From the NCBI GenBank assembly GCA_024234505.1, contig JACKOD010000003.1, positions 361,001 through 425,000 of the forward strand: a stretch of DNA of 64,000 nt, read 5' to 3'. The notes beneath the pieces were generated by a model. It was not told the DNA's origin. It searched no databases and saw nothing but the letters and a program-made list of their open reading frames with translations. The DNA is from Hahellaceae bacterium (GTDB lineage: Bacteria; Pseudomonadota; Gammaproteobacteria; Pseudomonadales; Oleiphilaceae). The translations under genes were made by a program, and so were the position numbers. Below, one piece after another: positions 44,381 to 51,267 of this stretch (its first letter is position 1; the number at the start of each line of letters is the position of its first letter).

Positions 44381-45598
44381 TTATGTGTTCTTTTCACTGG
44401 CATAAGCCCGATTTCTGCCTTTGTGCTTGGCTTGATATAGGGCATCGTCAGCGCATTTTAACAAATACTCCGGACTAATATAGCTTTCCGGAATCATTGA
44501 GCAATAGCCTATACTTACCGTTACCCAAGGTGATGCCGGGTTATGGGCGTGTGCAGTACGAGTGGCTTCGATTGTGCTGATGATTTGTTCCGATACAAAT
44601 TGGGCTGCACGCGCGTTACTGAATGGCAGTACGGCGACAAATTCTTCTCCGCCATAGCGAGCACACAAATCGTCTGGCCGGTGCAGGCAGGACTTAATCG
44701 TTTGTGCAATCAGTTTTAGCGCCTTGTCGCCTTCGAGGTGTCCTTGATTGTCATTAAATGCTTTGAATGCATCCACATCAATCATAAGAATGCTAATAGG
44801 TTGTTGATGTCGCTGGGCACTGCTGACGAGTTTAGGCAGTGCGGTATTAAAGTAGCGTCTGTTGTAAATTTCTGTGAGACCATCAATTTCAGAAATCTTT
44901 TGAAGCTCCTTTTGTGTTTCAAGGAGGGCTAAGCGTTCTTGCCTGAGTGCGACTTGCTGTAAGAAACTCAGACGAACTTCTTTATCCATGGTAGCGTTGG
45001 ATAAAAGGCTTATTAGTGTAATAAATACATAGATGAAGCTGGATTCAATAAGTTGATTTTTGCTGAAACCAAAGCCAATGAATGTGATCAGCGACAGTCC
45101 AAGCATAATTAGCGCAAAGGGTAGAACAATCCTGAAGTTAATGCGCAATACATTGCATAGAAAGAAAATAGTAATGATCGATCCAAATTGATAGTGCTCG
45201 TTACCCAGTTTCGAGGCAAGCACGCCAACAAAAAGCAGCGAAACATGGATGATAAGGACGCCGTAGGCCAAAAGGTAGAATTGGCGACGAACAGTGCGGG
45301 TTTTTGCTGAAATATATAAAAGAATCAAAATAAGCAGCGCGCAACCAAAACGAATAAGTGCCGACTCGGCTGCGAGTGAGGGAATAACAAGTAAATCGGA
45401 TATAAAAAAAAGCAACAGGCCGAATATGCCAGCCAGCGGAAATATTTTATTTTCCTTTTTGTAGGAACTCAGCATATATCGTAAAAATTGACATTCGAGT
45501 TCTTCGGGAAACTTGAGGCTAGGCCGGGGATGGGCAAGCAGGCTGAGTGCTTGATCTATCTGTCTTTGTGAGAGAAAAAGCTTATCAAAAGCCGACAA
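44381..45598 (-). CDS. Membrane-bound diguanylate cyclase
   Basis: The N-terminal part (about 50-210) holds about six hydrophobic segments (IFPLAGIFGLLLFF, ALLILILLYIS, LLAYGVLIIHVSLLF and others), so this is a polytopic inner-membrane sensor. A short coiled linker (RLALLETQKELQKI) leads to the GGDEF domain from about 230 (DGLTEIYNRRYF). The active motif is GGEEF at 316-320, with an intact I-site RPDD (307-310). At 405 aa it is typical. The start codon is TTG at 45598, with GGAG about 10 bases upstream. It is divergent from the MshEN-type gene, with only 190 bases between. Confidence 0.92.
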   Translation of the reverse strand: MSAFDKLFLSQRQIDQALSLLAHPRPSLKFPEELECQFLRYMLSSYKKENKIFPLAGIFGLLLFFISDLLVIPSLAAESALIRFGCALLILILLYISAKTRTVRRQFYLLAYGVLIIHVSLLFVGVLASKLGNEHYQFGSIITIFFLCNVLRINFRIVLPFALIMLGLSLITFIGFGFSKNQLIESSFIYVFITLISLLSNATMDKEVRLSFLQQVALRQERLALLETQKELQKISEIDGLTEIYNRRYFNTALPKLVSSAQRHQQPISILMIDVDAFKAFNDNQGHLEGDKALKLIAQTIKSCLHRPDDLCARYGGEEFVAVLPFSNARAAQFVSEQIISTIEATRTAHAHNPASPWVTVSIGYCSMIPESYISPEYLLKCADDALYQAKHKGRNRAYASEKNT

Positions 45599-45666
45599 TG
45601 GAGTGATCTCCGTCAGATGTGAACAAATTCTATATTCTAACTATTGTATCGCTTGTATTCGCAAAG

Positions 45667-45791
45667 TGGGACATGCTTACAAACTGTAACCAAACTAAAA
45701 GATTATTATATGTACAAATTAGGTTGTCCCATCCATTATCTGCATTGGGAAAACTACTCAATAAGTTCACATTGGACGAGGTCGGGACATG
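45667..45791. promoter_or_regulatory. Three copies of GGGACA between diguanylate cyclase and MshEN genes
   Basis: TGGGACA (45667-45673) and its reverse complement TGTCCCA (45725-45731) are inverted arms 51 bases apart. A third copy, GGGACATG (45784-45791), directly overlaps the ATG of the MshEN gene and repeats GGGACATG at 45668-45675. This spacing suggests a shared operator for the two divergent genes, but no regulator is known. Confidence 0.4.
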
Positions 45792-46511
45792 AACTCAATC
45801 AAACAACAATATAATGACAAATCCCGTCTAGGCCGGTTGCTGGTAAACCGGGGTTACATTTCGGAAAATCAACTTGAATCTGCGCTGACTATTCATCGGT
45901 CTGAAGGCGTACGTTTGGGTGAGGTGCTGATAAATCAAGGGTTGATCTCGGCAAAAGACCTTGAACGAACACTCAAGCATCAGAGCCGAACTCGTTATGC
46001 TGCGGCATTGGTGGCAGTGGTTGTCGCTCCAATGCAGCCGCTGGTTGCATTTGCCGCGAGCGCCCCTGTCAACGCGTCTGCAGAAAAAAGCGTTTCTACG
46101 ATGGAAGAGTTTTCTGCCCGTAGTGGTTTAAAACCGATGGAAGACGATGCCATGGCAGATGTTTCTGCACAAGGGTTGGTCGAAGATGTCCAGGCGTTAA
46201 TGGGGCTGGTGGATTCCGAGCAGAAGCCGGATGCGGTAAAAGTCGTCAAAACATTGACTAATGTATTTGTGCCGGTTACCAACATGCTTGCGTGGGATTC
46301 TACTGTGGAGGGCGTTACTTATGATTCCTCCAAGCCTGCATTCAAAATGCTGGCAAGTGGCAAGATGGAGTTGGCGTTGCCAACACACATAGACAAAATC
46401 AGTCTGGAGAATTTGCGTGTCAGTGGCAGTTCTGGCCCGAGCTTCGGTAATGTCTACCTGAGCGATATAAGTTTTGCGCCAGAGTCTCGTTTGGTTATCA
46501 GTACGCATTAA
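45789..46511 (+). CDS. MshEN-domain protein with exported-type C-terminal region
   Basis: Residues 13-36 and 42-65 are two 24-residue repeats of the MshEN pattern RLGxxL...G...L...L..Q, separated by exactly five residues (37-41), the arrangement that binds c-di-GMP in MshE-type ATPases. No ATPase follows. Instead there is a hydrophobic segment (about 70-90, AALVAVVVAPMQPLVAFAAS), then a region with MEDDAMADVSAQG, similar to the start motif of exported DUF6160/FilA-type surface proteins, and a strand-rich end (VYLSDISFAPESRLVIS). The function is unknown; a membrane c-di-GMP receptor is the natural inference. 240 aa; it is divergent from a diguanylate cyclase. Confidence 0.85.
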   Translation: MNSIKQQYNDKSRLGRLLVNRGYISENQLESALTIHRSEGVRLGEVLINQGLISAKDLERTLKHQSRTRYAAALVAVVVAPMQPLVAFAASAPVNASAEKSVSTMEEFSARSGLKPMEDDAMADVSAQGLVEDVQALMGLVDSEQKPDAVKVVKTLTNVFVPVTNMLAWDSTVEGVTYDSSKPAFKMLASGKMELALPTHIDKISLENLRVSGSSGPSFGNVYLSDISFAPESRLVISTH

Positions 46512-46524
46512 GTTTTCAATAAAT

Positions 46525-46552
46525 AAAAAAAGCCGCTAGTGCGGCTTTTTTT
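46525..46552. terminator. Bidirectional terminator between the MshEN gene and flgN
   Basis: AAAAAGCCGC-TAGT-GCGGCTTTTT is a perfect stem with A-tract and T-tract, working in both directions. It ends the MshEN gene and overlaps the flgN stop region. Confidence 0.9.
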
Positions 46553-47024
46553 ATGCCTTGGCTATGCTGTAAGTGTTAGACAGGCTTTTCTCGTATCCTT
46601 TGGCGCCATACAAATTGGGTCGGGAGGCTTGCCCACGAAGGATATCCATCATCTTTTTGACGCGTTGCAAAGAGCTATTAGCCACCTTGGCATTTACCAG
46701 ATTTCTGGATTTGCACTCTTCAAGCGTTGATTGTACCTGATGCCAGAGCGTCACCGTCTGCTCATCTGCAAATGACGAAATTTGTTCGGAGATCTTGCCA
46801 GCGACAGGTTTGACGCCACCGCTAACCAGCAGTCTAACTTTTAACTGGCTGTTGCTTTCCAGCTTTTTGATGAGTTGGGTTTTGTACTGTGTGAGTTGCT
46901 GAAGGGATTCGGAATCTCTCGCAGAAAGTGCCTTTTTTTCTTTATCCAGCACTTGGGTGAGAGATTCCAGATTTTTTAAATCATCTGATAGTAATTGAAA
47001 AAGTCTTGAAGATAATGTGTCCAT
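46551..47024 (-). CDS. flgN: Flagellar export chaperone FlgN
   Basis: A cytosolic chaperone that delivers the hook-filament junction proteins FlgK and FlgL to the flagellar export gate. The sequence is almost wholly helical (LFQLLSDDLKNLESLTQVLDKEKKAL in parts) with the usual N-terminal Leu/Glu-rich helix, and it is adjacent to flgM and flgA, which confirms the assignment. At 157 aa it is normal. The ATG at 47024 follows GAGGCGGA. It is the last gene of a flgA-flgM-flgN run; the gap to flgM is 10 bases. Confidence 0.9.
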   Translation of the reverse strand: MDTLSSRLFQLLSDDLKNLESLTQVLDKEKKALSARDSESLQQLTQYKTQLIKKLESNSQLKVRLLVSGGVKPVAGKISEQISSFADEQTVTLWHQVQSTLEECKSRNLVNAKVANSSLQRVKKMMDILRGQASRPNLYGAKGYEKSLSNTYSIAKA

Positions 47025-47034
47025 TTAATCCGCC

Positions 47035-47358
47035 TCAGAAAATGCTTTTATCAAAATCAAGCATTTTCTGGGCCAATCTTTTAGGGTTTACATCGTAACT
47101 GCCATCTTCCAGCGCGGCTTTGATTCGCGCAACCTTCTCACTATCAACATCAGGCTTGTTCTTCAGGCCGACCTCGATATCTTTCAACGCCTTTGCTTTG
47201 TCGCTGAGCACGAGGTTTTCTCCTCGCGGCTGTACTTCCGAACCGGGAGTCGCTTTCTCGGTATTAGCTACTGCTTGCTTTGACTGAGACTGCGAAACAT
47301 CCAGGTTTCGTGTTCGTGTATTCTGTGTGTGGCCTAAACCATTAAATTCGATTGGCAT
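47035..47358 (-). CDS. flgM: Anti-sigma-28 factor FlgM
   Basis: Binds sigma-28 (FliA) until the hook is complete, then is exported, releasing late flagellar genes. The disordered N-terminal half is Gln/Ser-rich, and the C-terminal sigma-binding helices have SEKVARIKAALEDGSYDVN, followed by RLAQKMLDFD. At 107 aa it is normal. It has its own sigma-28 promoter in the 79-base gap to flgA, so FliA activity raises its own inhibitor, as in Salmonella; read-through from flgA is also likely. Confidence 0.95.
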   Translation of the reverse strand: MPIEFNGLGHTQNTRTRNLDVSQSQSKQAVANTEKATPGSEVQPRGENLVLSDKAKALKDIEVGLKNKPDVDSEKVARIKAALEDGSYDVNPKRLAQKMLDFDKSIF

Positions 47359-47393
47359 GGCACGTTACCTTTGTGTATCAAGACTTAGTTCTA

Positions 47394-47420
47394 TTATCGG
47401 CGTCATTACAGATAACTTTA
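47394..47420 (-). promoter_or_regulatory. Sigma-28 promoter of flgM
   Basis: On the minus strand TAAAGTTA (47420-47413), an 11-base spacer and GCCGATAA (47401-47394) match the flagellar sigma-28 consensus TAAAGTTT-N11-GCCGATAA at 15 of 16 positions. It is about 35 bases upstream of flgM. Confidence 0.9.
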
Positions 47421-47437
47421 ATGAAATTTTAAAAATT

Positions 47438-48172
47438 TTATAAGGCAACTTTGACTTTCTGCCGATCTATAACTATTGCACGGATTACTTTTCCTGAAGC
47501 CATGTTCTTAACTGATATTTGTTGCCCTAATTTGCCATCGGAAATGGCGATTCCCGGTACTTCAACTCGAATCGCGCTTCCGGTGGCATTAATCATAACC
47601 GCATCGCCCTTGCTGATCAGTTGTGGTCTGGAAAGCAGGCCAGGGTAAATGGCTTCATCCGCTCGAATTGAACGTTTCAAATCCATGCCGACCACGTCAT
47701 CAATAGATTGATAGTAGCCTCTTCTCAGGTTATCTGCACTTATTTCCTTGATTATCAGGTCATCGGCTTTCAAGCGATAGGATCTTGGTAGCGGAGATTT
47801 AACGATCACGGCCGGGATAAATATATTCATGCTGAATTGCATATAGAGCGACCAGGATTTAGTGTCATTGCAAACTATTTTTACTGATGGGCGATTGGTT
47901 TGCATCAGGTCATCTGAGAGCATAAATTCTAGCGGCAATTCACATGCATTCAGATTCAAGCGCGGATCAATTTTGCCGATAGAGTATTCAATCCGGACAT
48001 TTCTTTCCGTTTCGAGTTCTTGCAGGTAGTTGCTCAGGTAGTAGGTAAGCTCATCCTCAATAGACGTGGGTTGGGTTTCCTGAGCGGGAGTTGTCGACGC
48101 GTTATCTGCAATGACCGAAGAGGCTAAAAGAAATGATGTCAGTAAAGTTAGAATACGAGAGCGAATTTTCAT
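47438..48172 (-). CDS. flgA: Flagellar P-ring assembly chaperone FlgA
   Basis: A periplasmic chaperone for FlgI P-ring assembly. The signal peptide (about 1-22, RILTLLTSFLLASSVIA) is followed by a variable N-terminal domain and the SAF-type C-terminal domain (about 115-240), with LLSRPQLISKGDAVMI, the late motif GKLGQQISVKNMASGKVI and a final RAIVI. At 244 aa the length is normal. A sigma-54 type promoter lies about 100 bases upstream, and flgM follows after a gap with its own promoter. Confidence 0.94.
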   Translation of the reverse strand: MKIRSRILTLLTSFLLASSVIADNASTTPAQETQPTSIEDELTYYLSNYLQELETERNVRIEYSIGKIDPRLNLNACELPLEFMLSDDLMQTNRPSVKIVCNDTKSWSLYMQFSMNIFIPAVIVKSPLPRSYRLKADDLIIKEISADNLRRGYYQSIDDVVGMDLKRSIRADEAIYPGLLSRPQLISKGDAVMINATGSAIRVEVPGIAISDGKLGQQISVKNMASGKVIRAIVIDRQKVKVAL

Positions 48173-48267
48173 TTTATGTCCTATGCTATTCAGAAAGTAG
48201 GTTTACTGTCTCGCAGAGGCGTCAATTGCTCGGCGTTTTAGATAGGAAAATCCTAATATTACAGAAA

Positions 48268-48287
48268 GGTGCAAAAAATGTGCCTTT
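48268..48287 (-). promoter_or_regulatory. Sigma-54 promoter of flgA
   Basis: On the minus strand GGCAC-N5-TTTGCA lies with GG (48284-48283) and GC (48272-48271) separated by exactly 10 bases, the hallmark -24/-12 spacing of RpoN promoters. It is about 100 bases before the flgA ATG, which fits the polar-flagellum cascade of Pseudomonas and Vibrio (FleQ/FlrA or FlrC dependent). Confidence 0.7.
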
Positions 48288-48315
48288 TTGAGTGAGTGGA
48301 ACAGGGGTAGCCTGT

Positions 48316-49257
48316 ATGGCGGGTATTTTAGATAGTGTTAATCAACGAACTCAGCTTGTGGGTCAGAACAGGCTGGAGCTTTTGTTATTTAAGTTACAAG
48401 GGCCTCAAATATATGGAATAAATGTATTTAAGGTAAAGGAAGTACTTCAGTGTCCCAAACTAACGATGATTCCCAAGCGAAATCCGGTGGTCAGAGGGGT
48501 CGCACATATTCGGGGGGGGACCATTCCTATCATGGATATGGGAATGGCTATTGGGCAGCGCCAGATTCCGGAAGAAAAAATCCAGAACTGCTTTGTTATT
48601 ATTACGGAATATAACCGAAAGACGCAGGGATTTCTGGTTCAGGGGGTCGAGCGTATTGTTAACCTCAACTGGGAGTCGATGCATCCGCCACCCAAAGGGG
48701 CCGGGCGGGAGAATTACCTGACTGCAGTGACCCAGCTGGACAAGCAGCTGGTTGAGATTATTGATGTCGAGAAAATTCTGGCCGAGGTTTCTCCGATGGA
48801 AGAAGGCATCAGTGCCGCTGTATTCAAGGAGAAGGAGCAGGTGCTCGAAAAAGCCAAAAGCTTTCGGGTTTTGGTTGTGGATGATTCGGTTGTGGCGAGA
48901 AAGCAGATTCAAAACTGCCTTACCGCCGTGGGTGTAGATGTTGTTACAAAAAATGACGGTCGTCAGGCACTGGAGTACCTCCGGGGCATTGTTCAGGATG
49001 GCTCAAAAATTCGCGACCAGTTTGCCATGATGATTTCGGATGTGGAAATGCCTGAAATGGATGGCTATACACTCACGACGAACTGTAAAAATGATCCACG
49101 GCTGTCGGATCTTTATATCATGCTGCATACTTCGTTAAGTGGTGTGTTCAATCGCGCAATGGTTGAAAAAGTGGGGGCCGACGATTTCATGGCAAAGTTT
49201 AGATCGGATGAGCTGGCCGAGCGCGTGATGGAAATAATCGATAAAACTAGCAAGTAA
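48316..49257 (+). CDS. cheV: Chemotaxis coupling protein CheV
   Basis: A CheW-like coupling domain (about 15-165, LELLLFKLQGPQIYGINVFKVKEVL in parts) joined to a response-regulator receiver domain (about 190-313) with VVDDS at the acidic pocket, phosphoacceptor D242 in MISDVEMPEMDG and the late Lys region DDFMAKF. It links receptors to CheA and may buffer phosphate for adaptation. The start is the ATG at 48316 (family start MAGILDSV); an in-frame GTG at 48292 adds eight residues. Length is 313 aa. cheR follows after 13 bases; flgA lies divergently. Confidence 0.95.
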   Translation: MAGILDSVNQRTQLVGQNRLELLLFKLQGPQIYGINVFKVKEVLQCPKLTMIPKRNPVVRGVAHIRGGTIPIMDMGMAIGQRQIPEEKIQNCFVIITEYNRKTQGFLVQGVERIVNLNWESMHPPPKGAGRENYLTAVTQLDKQLVEIIDVEKILAEVSPMEEGISAAVFKEKEQVLEKAKSFRVLVVDDSVVARKQIQNCLTAVGVDVVTKNDGRQALEYLRGIVQDGSKIRDQFAMMISDVEMPEMDGYTLTTNCKNDPRLSDLYIMLHTSLSGVFNRAMVEKVGADDFMAKFRSDELAERVMEIIDKTSK

Positions 49258-49270
49258 CTGGCGCCGAGTA

Positions 49271-50119
49271 ATGGATAAACTTTCTAGAACATTGTCGGCC
49301 GGACAGGCGGATGAGTATGAGCTGTTTAGAGGCTTTTTGCAGCAAGCGTCTGGAATTTTGCTGGGTGACAACAAGCAGTACCTGGTAAAAAGTCGTTTGC
49401 GCAATATTATGCTTGAGCAGAACATGCAAACGCTGAACGAGTTGGTGGTCAAGTTGCGTTCTCCGGGGGAGCGTCAATTGAAAGATGCGGTGATTGACGC
49501 CATGACCACCAACGAAACGCTGTGGTTCAGGGATACACACCCTTTTAGAATTCTGCAAGAAATCATATTGCCAGAGTTCGCTGCGGAGTCTGCAACCAAG
49601 CCAATAAAAATATGGTCGGCTGCTTGTTCAACGGGACAAGAGCCCTACTCGGTTGGAATGATTGTTGATGAGTTCCGAAAGTCGAAACCTGGTAGATTGG
49701 GCAATGTGCAAATAACCGCGACGGATATCTCACAGACGGTACTCGATTCTGCAAAGAAAGGTGAATATGAAATGCTCGCCATCGGCAGAGGGTTGCCGCC
49801 TGAGCGGCTTCGCATGTATTTTACCGAGCAGTCGACTGGCACCTGGCGGGTGAAGCCGGAAATACAGCGTATGATTGAGTTCAGGTTACTCAACCTGCTG
49901 GACAGATACTCTGCGCTAGGCCGCTTTGATATGATTTTTTGTCGCAATGTCCTCATTTATTTTTCGGCGGAGCTTAAAAAAGACATCATTACCCGAATGC
50001 ATCAGGTATTAAGGCCCAAGGGATATTTGATTTTAGGTGCCTCAGAGTCAATGAATGGGTTGCAAGACAAATTCGAAATGGTGCAATGTCGCCCGGGAAT
50101 CATTTATCGCGCGATATGA
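49271..50119 (+). CDS. cheR: Chemotaxis protein methyltransferase CheR
   Basis: Methylates glutamates of chemoreceptors with SAM for adaptation. The N-terminal helical domain (about 15-85) contains SGILLGDNKQYLVKSRL; the catalytic Rossmann domain has TTNETLWFRD, the SAM motif IWSAACSTGQEPYS and FDMIFCRNVLIYF. At 282 aa it is normal. It probably forms a two-gene operon with cheV. In many polar-flagellated relatives flgB-flgL follows cheR; here an opposite-strand gene abuts it, the two stop codons lying back to back (TGATCA at 50117-50122). Confidence 0.95.
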   Translation: MDKLSRTLSAGQADEYELFRGFLQQASGILLGDNKQYLVKSRLRNIMLEQNMQTLNELVVKLRSPGERQLKDAVIDAMTTNETLWFRDTHPFRILQEIILPEFAAESATKPIKIWSAACSTGQEPYSVGMIVDEFRKSKPGRLGNVQITATDISQTVLDSAKKGEYEMLAIGRGLPPERLRMYFTEQSTGTWRVKPEIQRMIEFRLLNLLDRYSALGRFDMIFCRNVLIYFSAELKKDIITRMHQVLRPKGYLILGASESMNGLQDKFEMVQCRPGIIYRAI

Positions 50120-50782
50120 TCAGGCGTTCAACACCAGGCTAAAATCCTGACTCTTAATTGTGTACGCCTCTGGATTGGATTGCGGGCTCTTGTCATTCGA
50201 GTGTGTGACTATTTCCTTTAACTTTTGATATCTGAATGTAATCTCATCGAGCGAATTGTCTCCTTTGTGGCTGATGACGCTGGAGCAGACCTGGTTGCTG
50301 ACACCATAGGCTTGTTGGAGTTTAGAGGCATTGTTTATGTAGTCCGCTGTTGGCTTGTGTTGCTGTGTGCGACTAAAGGCCTCTCTGAAAGACTGGCTAT
50401 TGTTCAGATCCTTGCTGATTTTTTCCAATGTCTGAGCGGGAGCATTGCCAACAGCTTGCAGCCGGCCAAAGGCGTCTCGTTTTACCTCAAGTCGGGTGGC
50501 AGGGTTCATCCGCATTTCGGCAATTTTATTCCTGAGTGTTTCCCTCATGAACAAGGTATCTTTGCCTATTCCTTCAATAAGTGAATTGATGCGAGGAGGG
50601 CGCTGACTGCCTTCTTCAGGGGATTGGTTGCTTAGCGTAACGTATTCATCAGACAGAATTTTTTTGGGGTCTGAAGTGGAGGACTTTCCTGCTTCCAGGC
50701 TGGTAGCGGAAGGGCCTGTTTTGGATGCATTAGGCTGAGTGGTAGGAATGCTGCTTTGTTTAAGCGGATTAGAAAGCGCCAT
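50120..50782 (-). CDS. Uncharacterised protein next to cheR
   Basis: I do not recognise this 220-residue protein. The N-terminal 60 residues are Ser/Thr/Pro/Gln-rich and probably disordered, with no signal peptide; the rest is soluble and helical with charged patches (MRETLRNKIAEMRMNPATRLEVKRD in parts, then SQSFREAFSRTQ). A single cysteine lies at about 168. The composition of the start is like exported flagellar or hook-length proteins or FlgM-type substrates, but there is no motif to decide. Its stop abuts that of cheR. It is divergent from the ComFB-like gene. Confidence 0.6.
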   Translation of the reverse strand: MALSNPLKQSSIPTTQPNASKTGPSATSLEAGKSSTSDPKKILSDEYVTLSNQSPEEGSQRPPRINSLIEGIGKDTLFMRETLRNKIAEMRMNPATRLEVKRDAFGRLQAVGNAPAQTLEKISKDLNNSQSFREAFSRTQQHKPTADYINNASKLQQAYGVSNQVCSSVISHKGDNSLDEITFRYQKLKEIVTHSNDKSPQSNPEAYTIKSQDFSLVLNA

Positions 50783-50951
50783 ACCTGAAATCTCTGTTCG
50801 TGAATAAATATTTTGGCGTAAATTGCAGATACCCAGATAAAAGCAAAATACTTGCCAGAATTATTTATTTTTCCTGTTGATCAGGGTTGCGAGAAGTTGA
50901 TTCCTTATCTAACTTGTTGAATACGAGAATGATTAAACGTAGGGAAATGAC

Positions 50952-51227
50952 ATGTCGATATTAGACAATATCCAGAACTATTATGAGCCATTAGTGATGG
51001 AAGAGCTTGCTCATCTATTGGATGAACAAGAACATGACAGACCGGATGAAGATATGCTGGGAGATGTCGTGTGCGTTGCACTCAACCATTTGCCGCCTCG
51101 TTATTTTCGCCATGAAGTCGATCTTATTTACTACTTGTCGCCGACCGAAGCCGAAGAAATGCGGGCAAAAGTTAGAAAGGCTGTTGAAGATGCTCTGGCT
51201 TATGTAACAAGCAACCGCCGAAGTTGA
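50952..51227 (+). CDS. ComFB-like small protein
   Basis: A 91-residue soluble protein resembling the late-competence ComFB family: an N-terminal helix (ILDNIQNYYEPLVMEELAHLL) and the family core VVCVALNHLPPRYF, followed by a long C-terminal helix. The cysteines that bind a metal in Bacillus-type members are absent here. Members of this family have been reported to bind cyclic nucleotides, including c-di-GMP in cyanobacteria; whether this one does is inference. The ATG follows AGGGAA. It sits alone, divergent from an unknown gene, near cheR. Confidence 0.8.
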   Translation: MSILDNIQNYYEPLVMEELAHLLDEQEHDRPDEDMLGDVVCVALNHLPPRYFRHEVDLIYYLSPTEAEEMRAKVRKAVEDALAYVTSNRRS

Positions 51228-51242
51228 TTGAAACAACGGCGG
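51215..51242 (+). terminator. Hairpin after the ComFB-like gene
   Basis: CCGCCG (51215-51220) with GTTG pairs with CAAC and CGGCGG (51234-51242) through a small bulge, overlapping the last codons and the stop. No T-run follows, so termination is only possible, not shown. Confidence 0.3.
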
Positions 51243-51267
51243 AGATTGGCGCTAATTGTATTAAGGA

